Notes: a model not told the origin generated them from the letters alone. A stretch of 49,736 bases of DNA from Clostridia bacterium (GCA_017632155.1 JAGBRZ010000241.1:1-49736), one strand, 5' to 3'. Numbered from the stretch's first letter, positions 17,269 through 24,645 are shown. Numbers and translations: made by a program.

Positions 17269-17828
17269 AGCTTTATCTCATAAGACACGGTGAAAGCGAG
17301 ACCAATCTCGCCGGTCATTACACAGGTTGGTCACAGGTAAATCTCACGCCCAAGGGCGTGCGGGATGCCGAAGGCATCCGCCCGACTCTTGAAGGGATCA
17401 AATTCGACAAGATCTTTTCAAGCGACCTCATCCGTGCAATGAAGACCGCAGAGACCGCTATCCCCGGTTGCGTTTACGAAACATCACCGCTTTTGCGCGA
17501 GATAAACCTCGGCTCTCTCGCTCACAAGCCATTTCTGCCCGCCGATTCCGAGGAAAGAAAGCTGACTGTTGATGGCTTCACTGCGTTCGGCGGTGAGAGC
17601 AACGCTGAGTTCCGCGCCCGCGCCACGGAATTTCTCGACAAAGTAAAGACGCTCGACTACGATACCGTTGCCGCATTTACCCACGCAGGCTTCCTTCGCA
17701 CAACACTCTCAATACTTTTTTCCGCAAACGTTAATACAACCAATTTCGTCTGCTCAAACTGCTGTATCGTCATCCTTGAGTTGAAAAACGGAAAATGGTT
17801 GCTGAGCGGTCTTATAAATCCGCAGTAA
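17265..17828 (+). CDS. Histidine phosphatase family protein (phosphoglycerate mutase-like)
   Basis: This 187-residue protein carries the RHGESETN motif at residues 7-14 with the phospho-acceptor His8, the GWSQVNLTPKG segment, SSDLIRAMKTAE and a second-half THAGFLR that supplies the other catalytic His. It is a cytosolic phosphatase acting on small phosphorylated molecules such as sugar phosphates or alpha-ribazole phosphate; no cobalamin genes are nearby. It overlaps the preceding gene by four bases, so the products are probably made in equal amounts. Confidence 0.9.
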   Translation: MKLYLIRHGESETNLAGHYTGWSQVNLTPKGVRDAEGIRPTLEGIKFDKIFSSDLIRAMKTAETAIPGCVYETSPLLREINLGSLAHKPFLPADSEERKLTVDGFTAFGGESNAEFRARATEFLDKVKTLDYDTVAAFTHAGFLRTTLSILFSANVNTTNFVCSNCCIVILELKNGKWLLSGLINPQ

Positions 17829-17839
17829 GGAGAAAAATT

Positions 17840-18634
17840 ATGGATTGGAACAAGCTTCTTTACCCCGAAAACGAACAGCCGCTTGACCGTCTTGTCGGCG
17901 CTTACAGCCGCACAAGCATCTTCCGCACCATCGCCTTCATTGGCGACAGCCTTTCCTCGGGTGAGTTTGAGACCCGCGACGAGGAGGGCAAGGCGCACTA
18001 CCACGATCTCTATGAATACTCGTGGGGACAGTACATCGCGCGCAAGAACGGTCTGAAAGCCTACAATTTTTCGAAGGGCGGTATGACGGGCAAGCAGTAT
18101 ATCGAAAGCTTTGCCGAATCGCGCGGCTTCTGGAACCCCGAGCTTGCGGCGCAGGCTTACGTCATTGCCCTCGGAGTCAACGACATCTACAACAAGCATA
18201 TGCCCGTCGGAACGATCGAGGACATTGACGTAAACGATTGGCGAAATAACAACACAGAAACCTTCGCGGGCTTCTACGGCGCCATCATCAGCCGCTACAA
18301 GGAGATCAGCCCCGAGGCAAAATTCTTCTTTGTTACCTTCCCGCGCGAAAGCCGCCGCGAGGGTGTCGAAACAACAGCGCAGATGATCGATCTGCTCTAT
18401 AAGCTTACCGAAATTTTTGATAATTCTTACGTAATCGACCTTTATAAATACGGCCCGCTCTACTCCCCTGAATTCCGCGACCGCTTTTATCTCCACGGTC
18501 ATATGACCCCCGACGGTTACATTCTCACCGCCGAGCTGATCGATTCCTACATCGACTACATAGTCCGCCATAACCCGAAGGACTTCAAGCAGGTTGGATT
18601 CATCAATTCGGGGATCGCACACGACAAAATATGA
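17840..18634 (+). CDS. SGNH/GDSL-type hydrolase, cytoplasmic
   Basis: This 264-residue protein contains FIGDSLSSG (Ser37), a Gly block II (NFSKGGMTG), LGVNDIYN (Asn, block III) and a late HGHMTPDGY with the catalytic His. SGNH enzymes hydrolyse acyl or acetyl esters of lipids and carbohydrates. It lacks a signal peptide, unlike the lipoprotein SGNH enzyme at 4814. TAAGGAG lies eight bases before the ATG, 11 bases after the phosphatase gene, so deacylation and dephosphorylation of one substrate would fit. Confidence 0.83.
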   Translation: MDWNKLLYPENEQPLDRLVGAYSRTSIFRTIAFIGDSLSSGEFETRDEEGKAHYHDLYEYSWGQYIARKNGLKAYNFSKGGMTGKQYIESFAESRGFWNPELAAQAYVIALGVNDIYNKHMPVGTIEDIDVNDWRNNNTETFAGFYGAIISRYKEISPEAKFFFVTFPRESRREGVETTAQMIDLLYKLTEIFDNSYVIDLYKYGPLYSPEFRDRFYLHGHMTPDGYILTAELIDSYIDYIVRHNPKDFKQVGFINSGIAHDKI

Positions 18635-18885
18635 TGAACATTCAAGTTTTTATCGCATACCTCTCACAAGGCAGAGAAATTGAATTCCGCTTGAACGGCA
18701 ATAATTACTTTTTACAGCCCGATTATAATAATAAAGCAGATTACATTCTCTACTGTTGTGAAACCTCGGATAATTCAAAAGAAATATATCGCGGCAATCA
18801 CGATGAAATTTTGAAATACGATTTCGGAATTGGTGTTTGCTTGCAGGATAATTTTGATTCTTTTGAGTTTTTGTTTATCTTATAG
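18631..18885 (+). CDS. Small protein of unknown function (84 residues)
   Basis: This short ORF starts ATGATG across the stop of the SGNH gene, so it could be read by translational coupling. The sequence resembles the small IQVFIAYLSQGREIEF-type proteins found scattered in Clostridia, with an amphipathic beta pattern and no membrane segment. I do not recognise a function. It is richer in A/T than the operon and lies at its end. It may be a late insertion. Confidence 0.55.
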   Translation: MMNIQVFIAYLSQGREIEFRLNGNNYFLQPDYNNKADYILYCCETSDNSKEIYRGNHDEILKYDFGIGVCLQDNFDSFEFLFIL

Positions 18886-18913
18886 TTTAACAGCTCGTTT
18901 CCAACGCACTTTG

Positions 18914-19053
18914 TTCGCACTCGCTAATAGGGGGTGCAGGGGGCGAAGCCCCCTGCAAAAGAAAAAACGATGTCATCCTGAGGGCGCGTCCGCAGACCGC
19001 TTGCGCCCGAAGGATCTCGTGATGACCGAGTTGTTCCTCGGGCAGCGCGGTGC
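18914..19053 (+). repeat. Structured repeat family II, copy 1
   Basis: The copy starts TTCGCAC and ends GCGCGGTGC. It folds into three hairpins: GCAGGGGGC/GCCCCCTGC, GGGCGC/GCGCCC, and CCGAG around the loop TTGTTC with CTCGG. The invariant core GATGTCATCCTGAGGG joins the first two, and CGAAGGATCTCGTGA follows the second. The inverted partner at 19224-19361 keeps the same hairpins with altered but still pairing stems. Confidence 0.8.
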
Positions 19054-19135
19054 CATAACGAGGGAATCTGCTGTGAATTGCCGTAAGACCCAAGTCAAAG
19101 CACTTTGTTCGCACAATCAAAAGTCAACACAAATG

Positions 19136-19171
19136 AAATCACTGTGTAATTTTGAAACTACACAGTGATTT
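19136..19171 (+). terminator. Hairpin, possible terminator
   Basis: A 13-pair stem (AAATCACTGTGTA with TACACAGTGATTT) has a 10-base loop. The T tract after it is weak. It lies between the two repeats and could end transcripts coming from the SGNH run. Confidence 0.55.
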
Positions 19172-19223
19172 TACATTTTCATATATATTTAGTTTTTTTG
19201 ATGCAGTGCAGACCACTTCGCCA

Positions 19224-19361
19224 GCACCGCGACGCGCAAAGAACAATTTGCGCGTCACGAGATCCTTCGGGCACCACACGTCTGCGGACGTGCCCTCAGG
19301 ATGACATCGTTCTTCTTGAAGGGGGCTGCCGCCCCCTTCACCCCTGCTTTGTAAGTGCGAA
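19224..19361 (-). repeat. Structured repeat family II, copy 2 (inverted)
   Basis: Read on the minus strand this copy aligns with copy 1 from TTCGCAC to GCGGTGC. Its hairpins are GAAGGGGGC/GCCCCCTTC, GGGCAC/GTGCCC and GACGCGCAAA around the same loop TTGTTC with TTTGCGCGTC. Stem positions differ from copy 1 in compensating pairs while the core and the loop are kept. Confidence 0.8.
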
Positions 19362-19420
19362 CATATCTTTCTGCCTTTAAGAATGATTTAAATTATTTTG
19401 CATTTCAACTTTTGCATCTA

Positions 19421-19449
19421 TTTACTTTCCCATCAATTTATGCTATAAT
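19421..19449 (+). promoter_or_regulatory. Promoter of the GDPD gene
   Basis: TTTACT, 17 bases, TATAAT with TGC just upstream (extended -10). It lies 33 bases before the GDPD start. Confidence 0.75.
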
Positions 19450-19481
19450 TATCTCAATACCACCACAAGGAGGACTTCACT

Positions 19482-20246
19482 ATGTGGGATCAGAACAAAG
19501 AAAAGCTCGGTGTAACGGGACACCGCGGCTGTCAGAAATATATGCCCGAAAACACCCTTATATCCTTCCGCGAGGCGTTTCGCCTTGGCGTTGACGTGCT
19601 TGAATTTGACATTCAGCTCACGCGCGACGACGTTATGATCGTTATGCACGACAGCATGGTCGACCGCACCACAGACGGCACGGGTTCTGTCTGGTTCAAG
19701 ACACTCGCAGAGGTCAAGGCTCTCGATGCCGGCGTGAAATTCGGATTTCCCGGTGAGCGTGTGCCCACCTTTGAAGAGGCCCTTGAGTGCATCCGGGATG
19801 AAGCGCCCGCGCATATGGTTCTCAACGTTGAGATCAAGGAACAGCGTCCACATGTTGCTGACGTTGCCATTGAGCTGCTTGAAAAATACGGTCTGCTTGA
19901 GCGTTCCGTGATCGCAAGCTTCGACGCGCAGACACTTCTTTACGTTCAGGATCACTATCCGCACGTAAAAACGCAGGGTCAGCCGCCCGTCAAGATGAAG
20001 CACTATGACCCCCGAGTGCTCGACCGTATGTACGGTATGGGCGTGCCGATGAGTATGTCGGACGAGGAGATCGAGGAGCTCGTAAAAATGCTCGACGAGC
20101 GCGGCATTCAGGCTTGGGCTTACCACGCAGACTCCCGCGAGGCTGCAGAGCGATGCATGAAGTTCGAATTCACCAACATCACCGCCAACGACCCGCACGA
20201 TCTTATTGCCTATCTCGACGAGATCGGAAGAAGGATTTACAAATAA
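19482..20246 (+). CDS. Glycerophosphodiester phosphodiesterase (GDPD)
   Basis: This 254-residue protein has all GDPD active-site residues: GHRG (His14, Arg15), PENT (Glu23), EFDIQ (Glu41, Asp43) and MHD (His56), then DGTG and the C-terminal AWAYHADS barrel strand. It hydrolyses glycerophosphodiesters to glycerol 3-phosphate and an alcohol, using a divalent metal. It has no signal peptide, so it acts in the cytoplasm. The CACAAGGAGG site stands before the ATG. It is transcribed alone between its own promoter and a strong terminator. Confidence 0.92.
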   Translation: MWDQNKEKLGVTGHRGCQKYMPENTLISFREAFRLGVDVLEFDIQLTRDDVMIVMHDSMVDRTTDGTGSVWFKTLAEVKALDAGVKFGFPGERVPTFEEALECIRDEAPAHMVLNVEIKEQRPHVADVAIELLEKYGLLERSVIASFDAQTLLYVQDHYPHVKTQGQPPVKMKHYDPRVLDRMYGMGVPMSMSDEEIEELVKMLDERGIQAWAYHADSREAAERCMKFEFTNITANDPHDLIAYLDEIGRRIYK

Positions 20247-20289
20247 AAAATGGCTGTATCACTAAATACCGGGTGATACAGCCATTTTT
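20246..20289 (+). terminator. Intrinsic terminator after GDPD
   Basis: A 17-pair stem (AAAAATGGCTGTATCAC with its complement, loop of 10) lies at the GDPD stop and is followed by T/A-rich sequence. Confidence 0.87.
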
Positions 20290-20300
20290 ATAATAATAAT

Positions 20301-20446
20301 CGTTTTTCCGGTGGCTTTGCCGCCGAAAAAACACCGTCCAGACGAGCAAAGCGAGTCCGCGCGCCGAGGGGAGCTGTCAAAATCGCAGATTTTGGCAAGC
20401 GGCGATAAGCGCGCGCCTTCAATTGTAAAACGCAGTTTTACAATTG
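20301..20446 (+). repeat. Structured repeat family I, copy A
   Basis: The element has three parts: a hairpin near TTTTTCCGGTGGC/GCCGCCGAAAAA; an outer stem GCGCGC/GCGCGC enclosing CGAGGGGAGC, an inner hairpin AAAATC/GATTTT and GGCGATAA; and a terminal hairpin CAATTGTAAAA/GTTTTACAATTG with loop CGCA. Copies B (33635) and C (37343) share this layout in the same orientation. Open frames across it are incidental. It fills the gap between the convergent GDPD and GH16 genes. Confidence 0.85.
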
Positions 20447-20451
20447 GTCAT

Positions 20452-21363
20452 TTATATCGAATCAAAAACTCTTACGTAATCGACCTCGAAGTAATCGGGG
20501 AGGGTTGCTTCAAAGAGCTCGGGGACGGGATCGCCCGCACAACAGCCTTTGTCGGTCGCCTCGCCGGCTTCTCCGCTCTTTTTGAACACGCGGTTGTAGC
20601 CGTGGCATTCGGTTGAAACGAGGATGAATTGCTCAACGCGCGAAACGGGGCACTCGGGTGCCATCTGACGTCCGACGAGCTTGCCGTCGGCATAGAAGGT
20701 ATAGCCCTCGGGCGTCCAATCAACGGCATAGCGATGCCAGCCGTCCTCGGTTTCCTCAAGAGGAAACTCGAAATGGCCCGCCCACTCGCTTTCCGCGCCG
20801 TAGCCGCCCCAGCCGTTGCCGCAGATCATGGTGCCGTACTTGTACTGACGGTAATTCTCCATAATATCGCACTCAACACCCGCAACCTCGGGGTCGGGAT
20901 GCGAGCCTATACCGGGAGCCTGAAGCCAGAACGCGGCGTGCCAGCCGTCGCACTTGGGAAGGCGGCATCTGATCTCGTAATAGCCGTACTTGTGCATAAA
21001 CTTCGCGGGATCCTTTTTGCCGAAGGACCAGAAGTTTTTCGAGGTTTCGTCGCGAGGATTATCAAAGGTAAGTCCGCCCGTCTGCAGATGTGCAGAGCAG
21101 AAATCGTCACCCTTGCGAAGAAGATTGATCTTCAGCGTTCCGCCCTCCACCTCAACGCCCTCTGTGGTAAAAGCGGGAGAGCGGTAGCCCCAGAAATTGA
21201 GGCGGTAGTTCCACTTGCTTTCATCGAGTGCCGTGCCGTCGAACTCATCGTTCCAGACGAGCTTCCACTTTTTATCCGCGGGGAGGATGCTCGGTGCGCG
21301 GTCTTCGACCGCTTCGACTGCGGTCATATTGCAATCGGTTAAATTTACCTGCCTGAAAGCCAT
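20452..21363 (-). CDS. GH16-family glycoside hydrolase, no signal peptide
   Basis: This 303-residue protein has the GH16 beta-jelly-roll signature with WNDEFDG near residue 37 and the catalytic ECDIME (Glu164 nucleophile, Asp166, Glu169 acid/base), then the WHRYAVDWTPEGYTFYADG strand typical of laminarinase/licheninase-type members. It should cleave beta-glucans or galactans. It lacks an export signal, which is unusual for GH16. The start lies two bases after the stop of the antiporter gene upstream, with a poor ribosome-binding site, so it is likely translated by coupling. Its stop is six bases from repeat copy A. Confidence 0.88.
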   Translation of the reverse strand: MAFRQVNLTDCNMTAVEAVEDRAPSILPADKKWKLVWNDEFDGTALDESKWNYRLNFWGYRSPAFTTEGVEVEGGTLKINLLRKGDDFCSAHLQTGGLTFDNPRDETSKNFWSFGKKDPAKFMHKYGYYEIRCRLPKCDGWHAAFWLQAPGIGSHPDPEVAGVECDIMENYRQYKYGTMICGNGWGGYGAESEWAGHFEFPLEETEDGWHRYAVDWTPEGYTFYADGKLVGRQMAPECPVSRVEQFILVSTECHGYNRVFKKSGEAGEATDKGCCAGDPVPELFEATLPDYFEVDYVRVFDSI

Positions 21364-21364
21364 T

Positions 21365-22366
21365 TTATCTCAAGAACATATAAACGAAGTATGCAATGTA
21401 TGCAACAACCATGATTCCGCCCTCGGTGCGCGAGATCTTCTTGCCGGTTGCCGCAAAAGCAAGGGTGAGAGCGCTAACAGCGATAACCGCAACGGTATCA
21501 ATGATTGCAAGAATATCAACGGTCATCGGGGAGATGAGTGCGCTGAATCCGAGAATAAATACGATATTGAAGATGTTCGAGCCGATAGCGTTGCCGAGTG
21601 CGAGGTCACTTTCGCCCTTCTTTGCCGCAACCATAGAGGTTACAAGCTCGGGAAGCGATGTGCCGATTGCAACGATGGTCATACCAACGAGGGTCTCGCT
21701 CATACCGAACTTCATTGCAATAGCGGATGCACCGTCAACAACAAAGTTACCGCCGATGATAATGCAAGCAACACCGCCTACGATCGCGATGGCTGCCTTG
21801 AGGGGGGACATGATCTTAACGTCCTCTTCCTCTTCAAGCTCACCGTTCTTACGAGCCTTGAGAGCCGAGCTGATCTGCCAGTACATATAGAATGCAAAAA
21901 GCGCGAGAAGTACAATACCGCCTACACGGGTGAGGGTATATGTATTTTCCACAACAGCCGCACTTACGTCGCCTGCGGGAACAGCCTTGTTATAGCCAAG
22001 GAAGAGCGAGCCGAGGAGCGCGAAGGTGCAAAGGATAGAGAAAGGGATCTCCTTCTTAACGGAGTTCGGCTGTACGTTTACGGGAACCATAAGCGCACTT
22101 GCACCGAGAACAACGAGGGTGTTGAATATATTGGAACCTACTACGTTGCTGACTGCAAGGGAATTGGCACCCTTGAGAGCCGAACTGATCGAAACCGACG
22201 CCTCGGGGAGGCTGGTGCCGAGTGCAACAACGGTCAGACCGATGATGATGGTGGGAACTTTGAGAAGCTTTGCTACGCTCGATGATCCTTCAACGAACCA
22301 GTCCGCACCCTTGATAAGGAGCACGAAACCGCCGACGAGCGCAAGAATGGCGAGAAAAATGTTCAT
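21365..22366 (-). CDS. Ca2+/cation antiporter (CaCA, YrbG-like), paralogue 1
   Basis: This 333-residue membrane protein has about ten helices and the two inverted alpha repeats of the family: GTSLPEASVSISSALKG with SNVVGSNIFN, and GTSLPELVTSMVAAKKG with GNAIGSNIFN. A charged cytoplasmic loop (NGELEEEEDVK) lies between the halves. It should exchange Ca2+ for Na+ or H+ across the membrane. AAAGCAGGTAAAA precedes the ATG. A closely related gene lies upstream at 22502 with its own promoter and terminator, so this is a tandem duplication. Confidence 0.93.
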   Translation of the reverse strand: MNIFLAILALVGGFVLLIKGADWFVEGSSSVAKLLKVPTIIIGLTVVALGTSLPEASVSISSALKGANSLAVSNVVGSNIFNTLVVLGASALMVPVNVQPNSVKKEIPFSILCTFALLGSLFLGYNKAVPAGDVSAAVVENTYTLTRVGGIVLLALFAFYMYWQISSALKARKNGELEEEEDVKIMSPLKAAIAIVGGVACIIIGGNFVVDGASAIAMKFGMSETLVGMTIVAIGTSLPELVTSMVAAKKGESDLALGNAIGSNIFNIVFILGFSALISPMTVDILAIIDTVAVIAVSALTLAFAATGKKISRTEGGIMVVAYIAYFVYMFLR

Positions 22367-22413
22367 TTTTACCTGCTTTCTGCGATGAAGTCGCTTATTT
22401 TTATAACCTATAT

Positions 22414-22442
22414 ATTATACAATATTTCGACAGATTTGTCAA
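22414..22442 (-). promoter_or_regulatory. Sigma-A promoter of antiporter 1
   Basis: On the minus strand: TTGACA, 17 bases, TATAAT. It drives the antiporter-GH16 pair. Confidence 0.87.
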
Positions 22443-22458
22443 TCCGTAAAATAAACAA

Positions 22459-22489
22459 AACACCGGCAACCCAAAAAGTTACCGGTGTT
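22459..22489 (-). terminator. Terminator after antiporter 2
   Basis: Stem AACACCGG with CCGGTGTT, extended by AAC/GTT past one mismatch. On the minus strand TTTTGTTTATTTT follows. It separates the two antiporter genes. Confidence 0.8.
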
Positions 22490-22501
22490 ATTATGCAATT
22501 A

Positions 22502-23482
22502 TCAGATCATTCCGTAAGCGCGGAGTATCATATAAGTAAGATAAACAACGTATGTGCCAACAAACACTCCGCCTTCCCAACGCTCAAACTTGAGCTTGGT
22601 TGCGGCAAATACAAGTCCCACAAGAGTGATCACGATAGAGAACGCAGTGTCGATGATCGCCTCCATACCAACGGTGATGGGGGAAACGAGGCAGGAAAAG
22701 CCGAGGATGAAAATGATGTTGAAGATGTTCGATCCGATTACGTTGCCGAGCGCGATATCGCTTTCGCCCTTCTTTGCCGCAACCATCGAGGTTACAAGCT
22801 CGGGCAGCGAGGTGCCGACCGCAACGATGGTCATACCGATCAGGGTCTCATCCATACCGAGAACTTCGGCAATGGTGGTAGCGCCGTTTACAACCATATT
22901 ACCGCCAAAAATAATGCCCACGATACCAATAACGATGAAGAGAATCGACTTCCAAACGGAGATCTTTTTGCCATCGTCAGTTTCCGCCTCGATTGTACCC
23001 GCCTTGCGTGCCTTGAGAGCCGCGCTGATCTGCCAATACATATAGAAAGCGAAAAGAGCGAGAAGAATAAGTCCTGCGACCCAGCCGAGAGTGAAGCCCT
23101 CTGCATTCTTGCCGAGGAAGAGAGCACCGAGAAGTGCAACTGTGCAAATGATTGCGAAGGGGATCTCCTTCTTGACCGAGTCCTTCTGACAGCAAACTGG
23201 CTTGATGAGCGCGCTTGCACCGAGAACGACGAGGAGGTTAAAGATGTTAGAACCTACAACGTTGCTGACCGCAAGCTCGTTTGCACCCTTGAGAGCCGAG
23301 CTGATAGACACCGATGCCTCGGGCATACTTGTTCCGAACGCAACGACAGTAAGACCGATGATGATTGAGGGAACTCCCAGAAGCTTTGCAACGTTCGACG
23401 AACCGTCAACGAAGAGGTCTGCGCCCTTGATAAGGAAAACAAAGCCAACTGCAAGGAGGAGGATTGCCAATAAGATTTCCAT
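22502..23482 (-). CDS. Ca2+/cation antiporter (CaCA, YrbG-like), paralogue 2
   Basis: This 326-residue protein is closely similar to the product of 21365-22366 along its length. It has the same alpha repeats (GTSMPEASVSISSALKG and GTSLPELVTSMVAAKKG) and a shorter charged middle loop (TIEAETDDGKK). The start at 23482 is chosen because AAGAAGGTAAAA stands just upstream and the sibling starts at the equivalent place; the frame is open 13 codons further. The separate promoter and terminator suggest that the two copies are expressed under different conditions or together for dosage. Confidence 0.93.
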   Translation of the reverse strand: MEILLAILLLAVGFVFLIKGADLFVDGSSNVAKLLGVPSIIIGLTVVAFGTSMPEASVSISSALKGANELAVSNVVGSNIFNLLVVLGASALIKPVCCQKDSVKKEIPFAIICTVALLGALFLGKNAEGFTLGWVAGLILLALFAFYMYWQISAALKARKAGTIEAETDDGKKISVWKSILFIVIGIVGIIFGGNMVVNGATTIAEVLGMDETLIGMTIVAVGTSLPELVTSMVAAKKGESDIALGNVIGSNIFNIIFILGFSCLVSPITVGMEAIIDTAFSIVITLVGLVFAATKLKFERWEGGVFVGTYVVYLTYMILRAYGMI

Positions 23483-23564
23483 TTTTACCTTCTTTCCGCG
23501 AAAAACCTTAAAAAATCGCATGTTTTCTTCCTATTTATATATACCATAAATAGGAAGCTTTGAT

Positions 23565-23593
23565 ATTATACTACAAAGCAGTTGAAATGTCAA
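23565..23593 (-). promoter_or_regulatory. Sigma-A promoter of antiporter 2
   Basis: On the minus strand: TTGACA, 17 bases, TATAAT. A small inverted repeat CCTATTTAT/ATAAATAGG lies in the untranslated leader at 23531-23554. Confidence 0.87.
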
Positions 23594-23635
23594 CCCTATT
23601 TTACATTTTTATCGAAGAAAATCATAAAAAAGAAA

Positions 23636-23659
23636 AATTCCCCGCAATGCGAGGAATTT
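23636..23659 (-). terminator. Terminator of rnpB
   Basis: On the minus strand an AATTCCTCGC/GCGGGGAATT stem (one mismatch, loop of 3) runs into TTTTTCTTTTTT. Confidence 0.78.
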
Positions 23660-23660
23660 C

Positions 23661-23700
23661 ACCTTAACTTTTCACTTTTAACTTTCCACTTTTCACTTAA
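23661..23700. repeat. Short A/T-rich direct repeats
   Basis: Units close to AACTTTTCACTTTT repeat about three times between the RNase P RNA and its terminator. No function is evident. Confidence 0.5.
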
Positions 23701-24057
23701 AAGCAACTCTGCCTATAAGCCGGGTTCTGTCGTGGACGACCATCTGTCTTTGCTGTATGTCGCCATACAGCTCCGGGGTTGCCCCCGTGCCACCCGGGAG
23801 TATGTGTCGGGCAAACGACTCCCATGCGGTGTTGCTTCGGATAGGGTTTACAGCGGACCTATGTTACCATAGGAACTGGTGAGCTCTTACCTCGCCTTTC
23901 CATCCTTACCCGCTCGCGCGGGCGGTTTATTTCTGTTGCACTTTCCCGGCAGTCACCTGCGGCTGACGTTATCAGCTATCCTGCCCTGCGAAGCCCGGAC
24001 TTTCCTCACGGTAATACCTTTCGGCACAATACCGCGCGGCCGTCTGGCAGAGTTGCC
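23698..24057 (-). ncRNA. rnpB: RNase P RNA
   Basis: The minus strand holds the diagnostic conserved blocks GAGGAAAGTCCGGGC (near 24007-23993) close to the 5' end and ACAGAACCCGGCTTA (near 23730-23716) close to the 3' end. The two ends pair as helix P1 (GCAACTCTGCC with GGCAGAGTTGC). Length is about 360 bases, as expected. The overall layout looks like type A, which most Clostridia have. It is the catalytic RNA that matures the 5' ends of tRNAs. A perfect sigma-A promoter sits directly before it. Confidence 0.95.
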
Positions 24058-24062
24058 TACAT

Positions 24063-24091
24063 ATTATAACACAGTCTTTACCCTTTGTCAA
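24063..24091 (-). promoter_or_regulatory. Sigma-A promoter of rnpB
   Basis: On the minus strand: TTGACA, 17 bases, TATAAT, ending six bases before the expected RNA 5' end. Confidence 0.88.
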
Positions 24092-24143
24092 CCAAAAAAC
24101 ATCCCATTTTTCCAATATAACGAAATAATTTAACAAATAGGTC

Positions 24144-24172
24144 TTGACAAATCCCAAAATGTATGATATTAT
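24144..24172 (+). promoter_or_regulatory. Promoter of tRNA-Ser
   Basis: TTGACA, 17 bases, TATTAT with TGA upstream (extended -10). A better-looking TATAAT at 24172-24177 would need a 22-base spacer. Confidence 0.72.
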
Positions 24173-24208
24173 ATAATATGCATTTTTGCGTATCGGATTC
24201 TCCCGCAT

Positions 24209-24297
24209 GGAGAGATATCGAAGTGGTCATAACGAGGCGGTCTTGAAAACCGTTTGGGCTCACGCCCACAAGGGTTCGAATCCCTTTCTCTCCGCCA
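24209..24297 (+). tRNA. tRNA-Ser (anticodon TGA)
   Basis: The 89-base gene has acceptor stem GGAGAGA/TCTCTCC, a long variable arm (GGGCTCACGCCC) typical of type II tRNAs, and anticodon loop CTTGAAA with TGA at 24244-24246. The T loop is GGTTCGAATCC, and a CCA end is encoded. It reads TCA and probably other TCN codons. Confidence 0.95.
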
Positions 24298-24351
24298 TTT
24301 TTTGCTTTTTATCCGATGGGCAAATATAATTCTGTAAGGAGGTTTGCATCA

Positions 24352-24591
24352 ATGACAGGTCTTGAGATCACCTTTGGTATCATTCTCATCGTGTTCGCTG
24401 TTTTCCTTGTAGCGGCTGTTCTTCTTCAGTCCTCTAAGGATCAGGGAATGGGCGTTATCGCAGGCGCGGCTGAATCCTTCCTCGGCAAGGACAGAAACTC
24501 TCGCCTTGACAAGCTTCTCAACAAGCTTACACCCATCATTGCAGGAGCTTTCGCTATCATCGTTCTTGTAATGTACCTCATCGTTGAATAA
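24352..24591 (+). CDS. secG: SecG, preprotein translocase subunit
   Basis: This 79-residue protein has the SecG pattern: an N-terminal helix (about 5-28), a loop with SSKDQGMGVIAGAAESFLGK, and a second helix (about 54-77). SecG supports SecYEG-mediated export. The start at 24352 is set by TAAGGAGG eight bases upstream. Clostridial secG is often followed by the RNase R and SmpB genes; here a terminator follows instead. Confidence 0.94.
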   Translation: MTGLEITFGIILIVFAVFLVAAVLLQSSKDQGMGVIAGAAESFLGKDRNSRLDKLLNKLTPIIAGAFAIIVLVMYLIVE

Positions 24592-24604
24592 TCGAACCAA
24601 GCAC

Positions 24605-24636
24605 AGAAAAACCCGCGCATTTGCGCGGGTTTTTCT
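24605..24636. terminator. Bidirectional terminator after secG
   Basis: A perfect 14-pair stem (AGAAAAACCCGCGC with its complement, loop ATTT) serves secG and also the converging gene that ends at 24646. Confidence 0.9.
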
Positions 24637-24645
24637 TTATTATAA

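Larger units (their letters stand above)
18886..19420. other. Gene-free stretch with inverted structured repeats
   Basis: No credible coding region is seen here. It holds two copies of one repeat in opposite orientation (18914-19053 and 19224-19361), a 15-base direct repeat GCACTTTGTTCGCAC at 18906-18920 and 19100-19114, and a hairpin at 19136-19171. Short open frames across the repeats have no start signals. Confidence 0.75.

Noticed and set aside
18886..19481. Possible CRISPR or integron-type array
   Set aside because: Only two copies in opposite orientation and no regular spacers; no cas or integrase genes are near.
20311..20616. Open frame across repeat copy A
   Set aside because: It is composed of the repeat and of the antisense of GH16; spurious.
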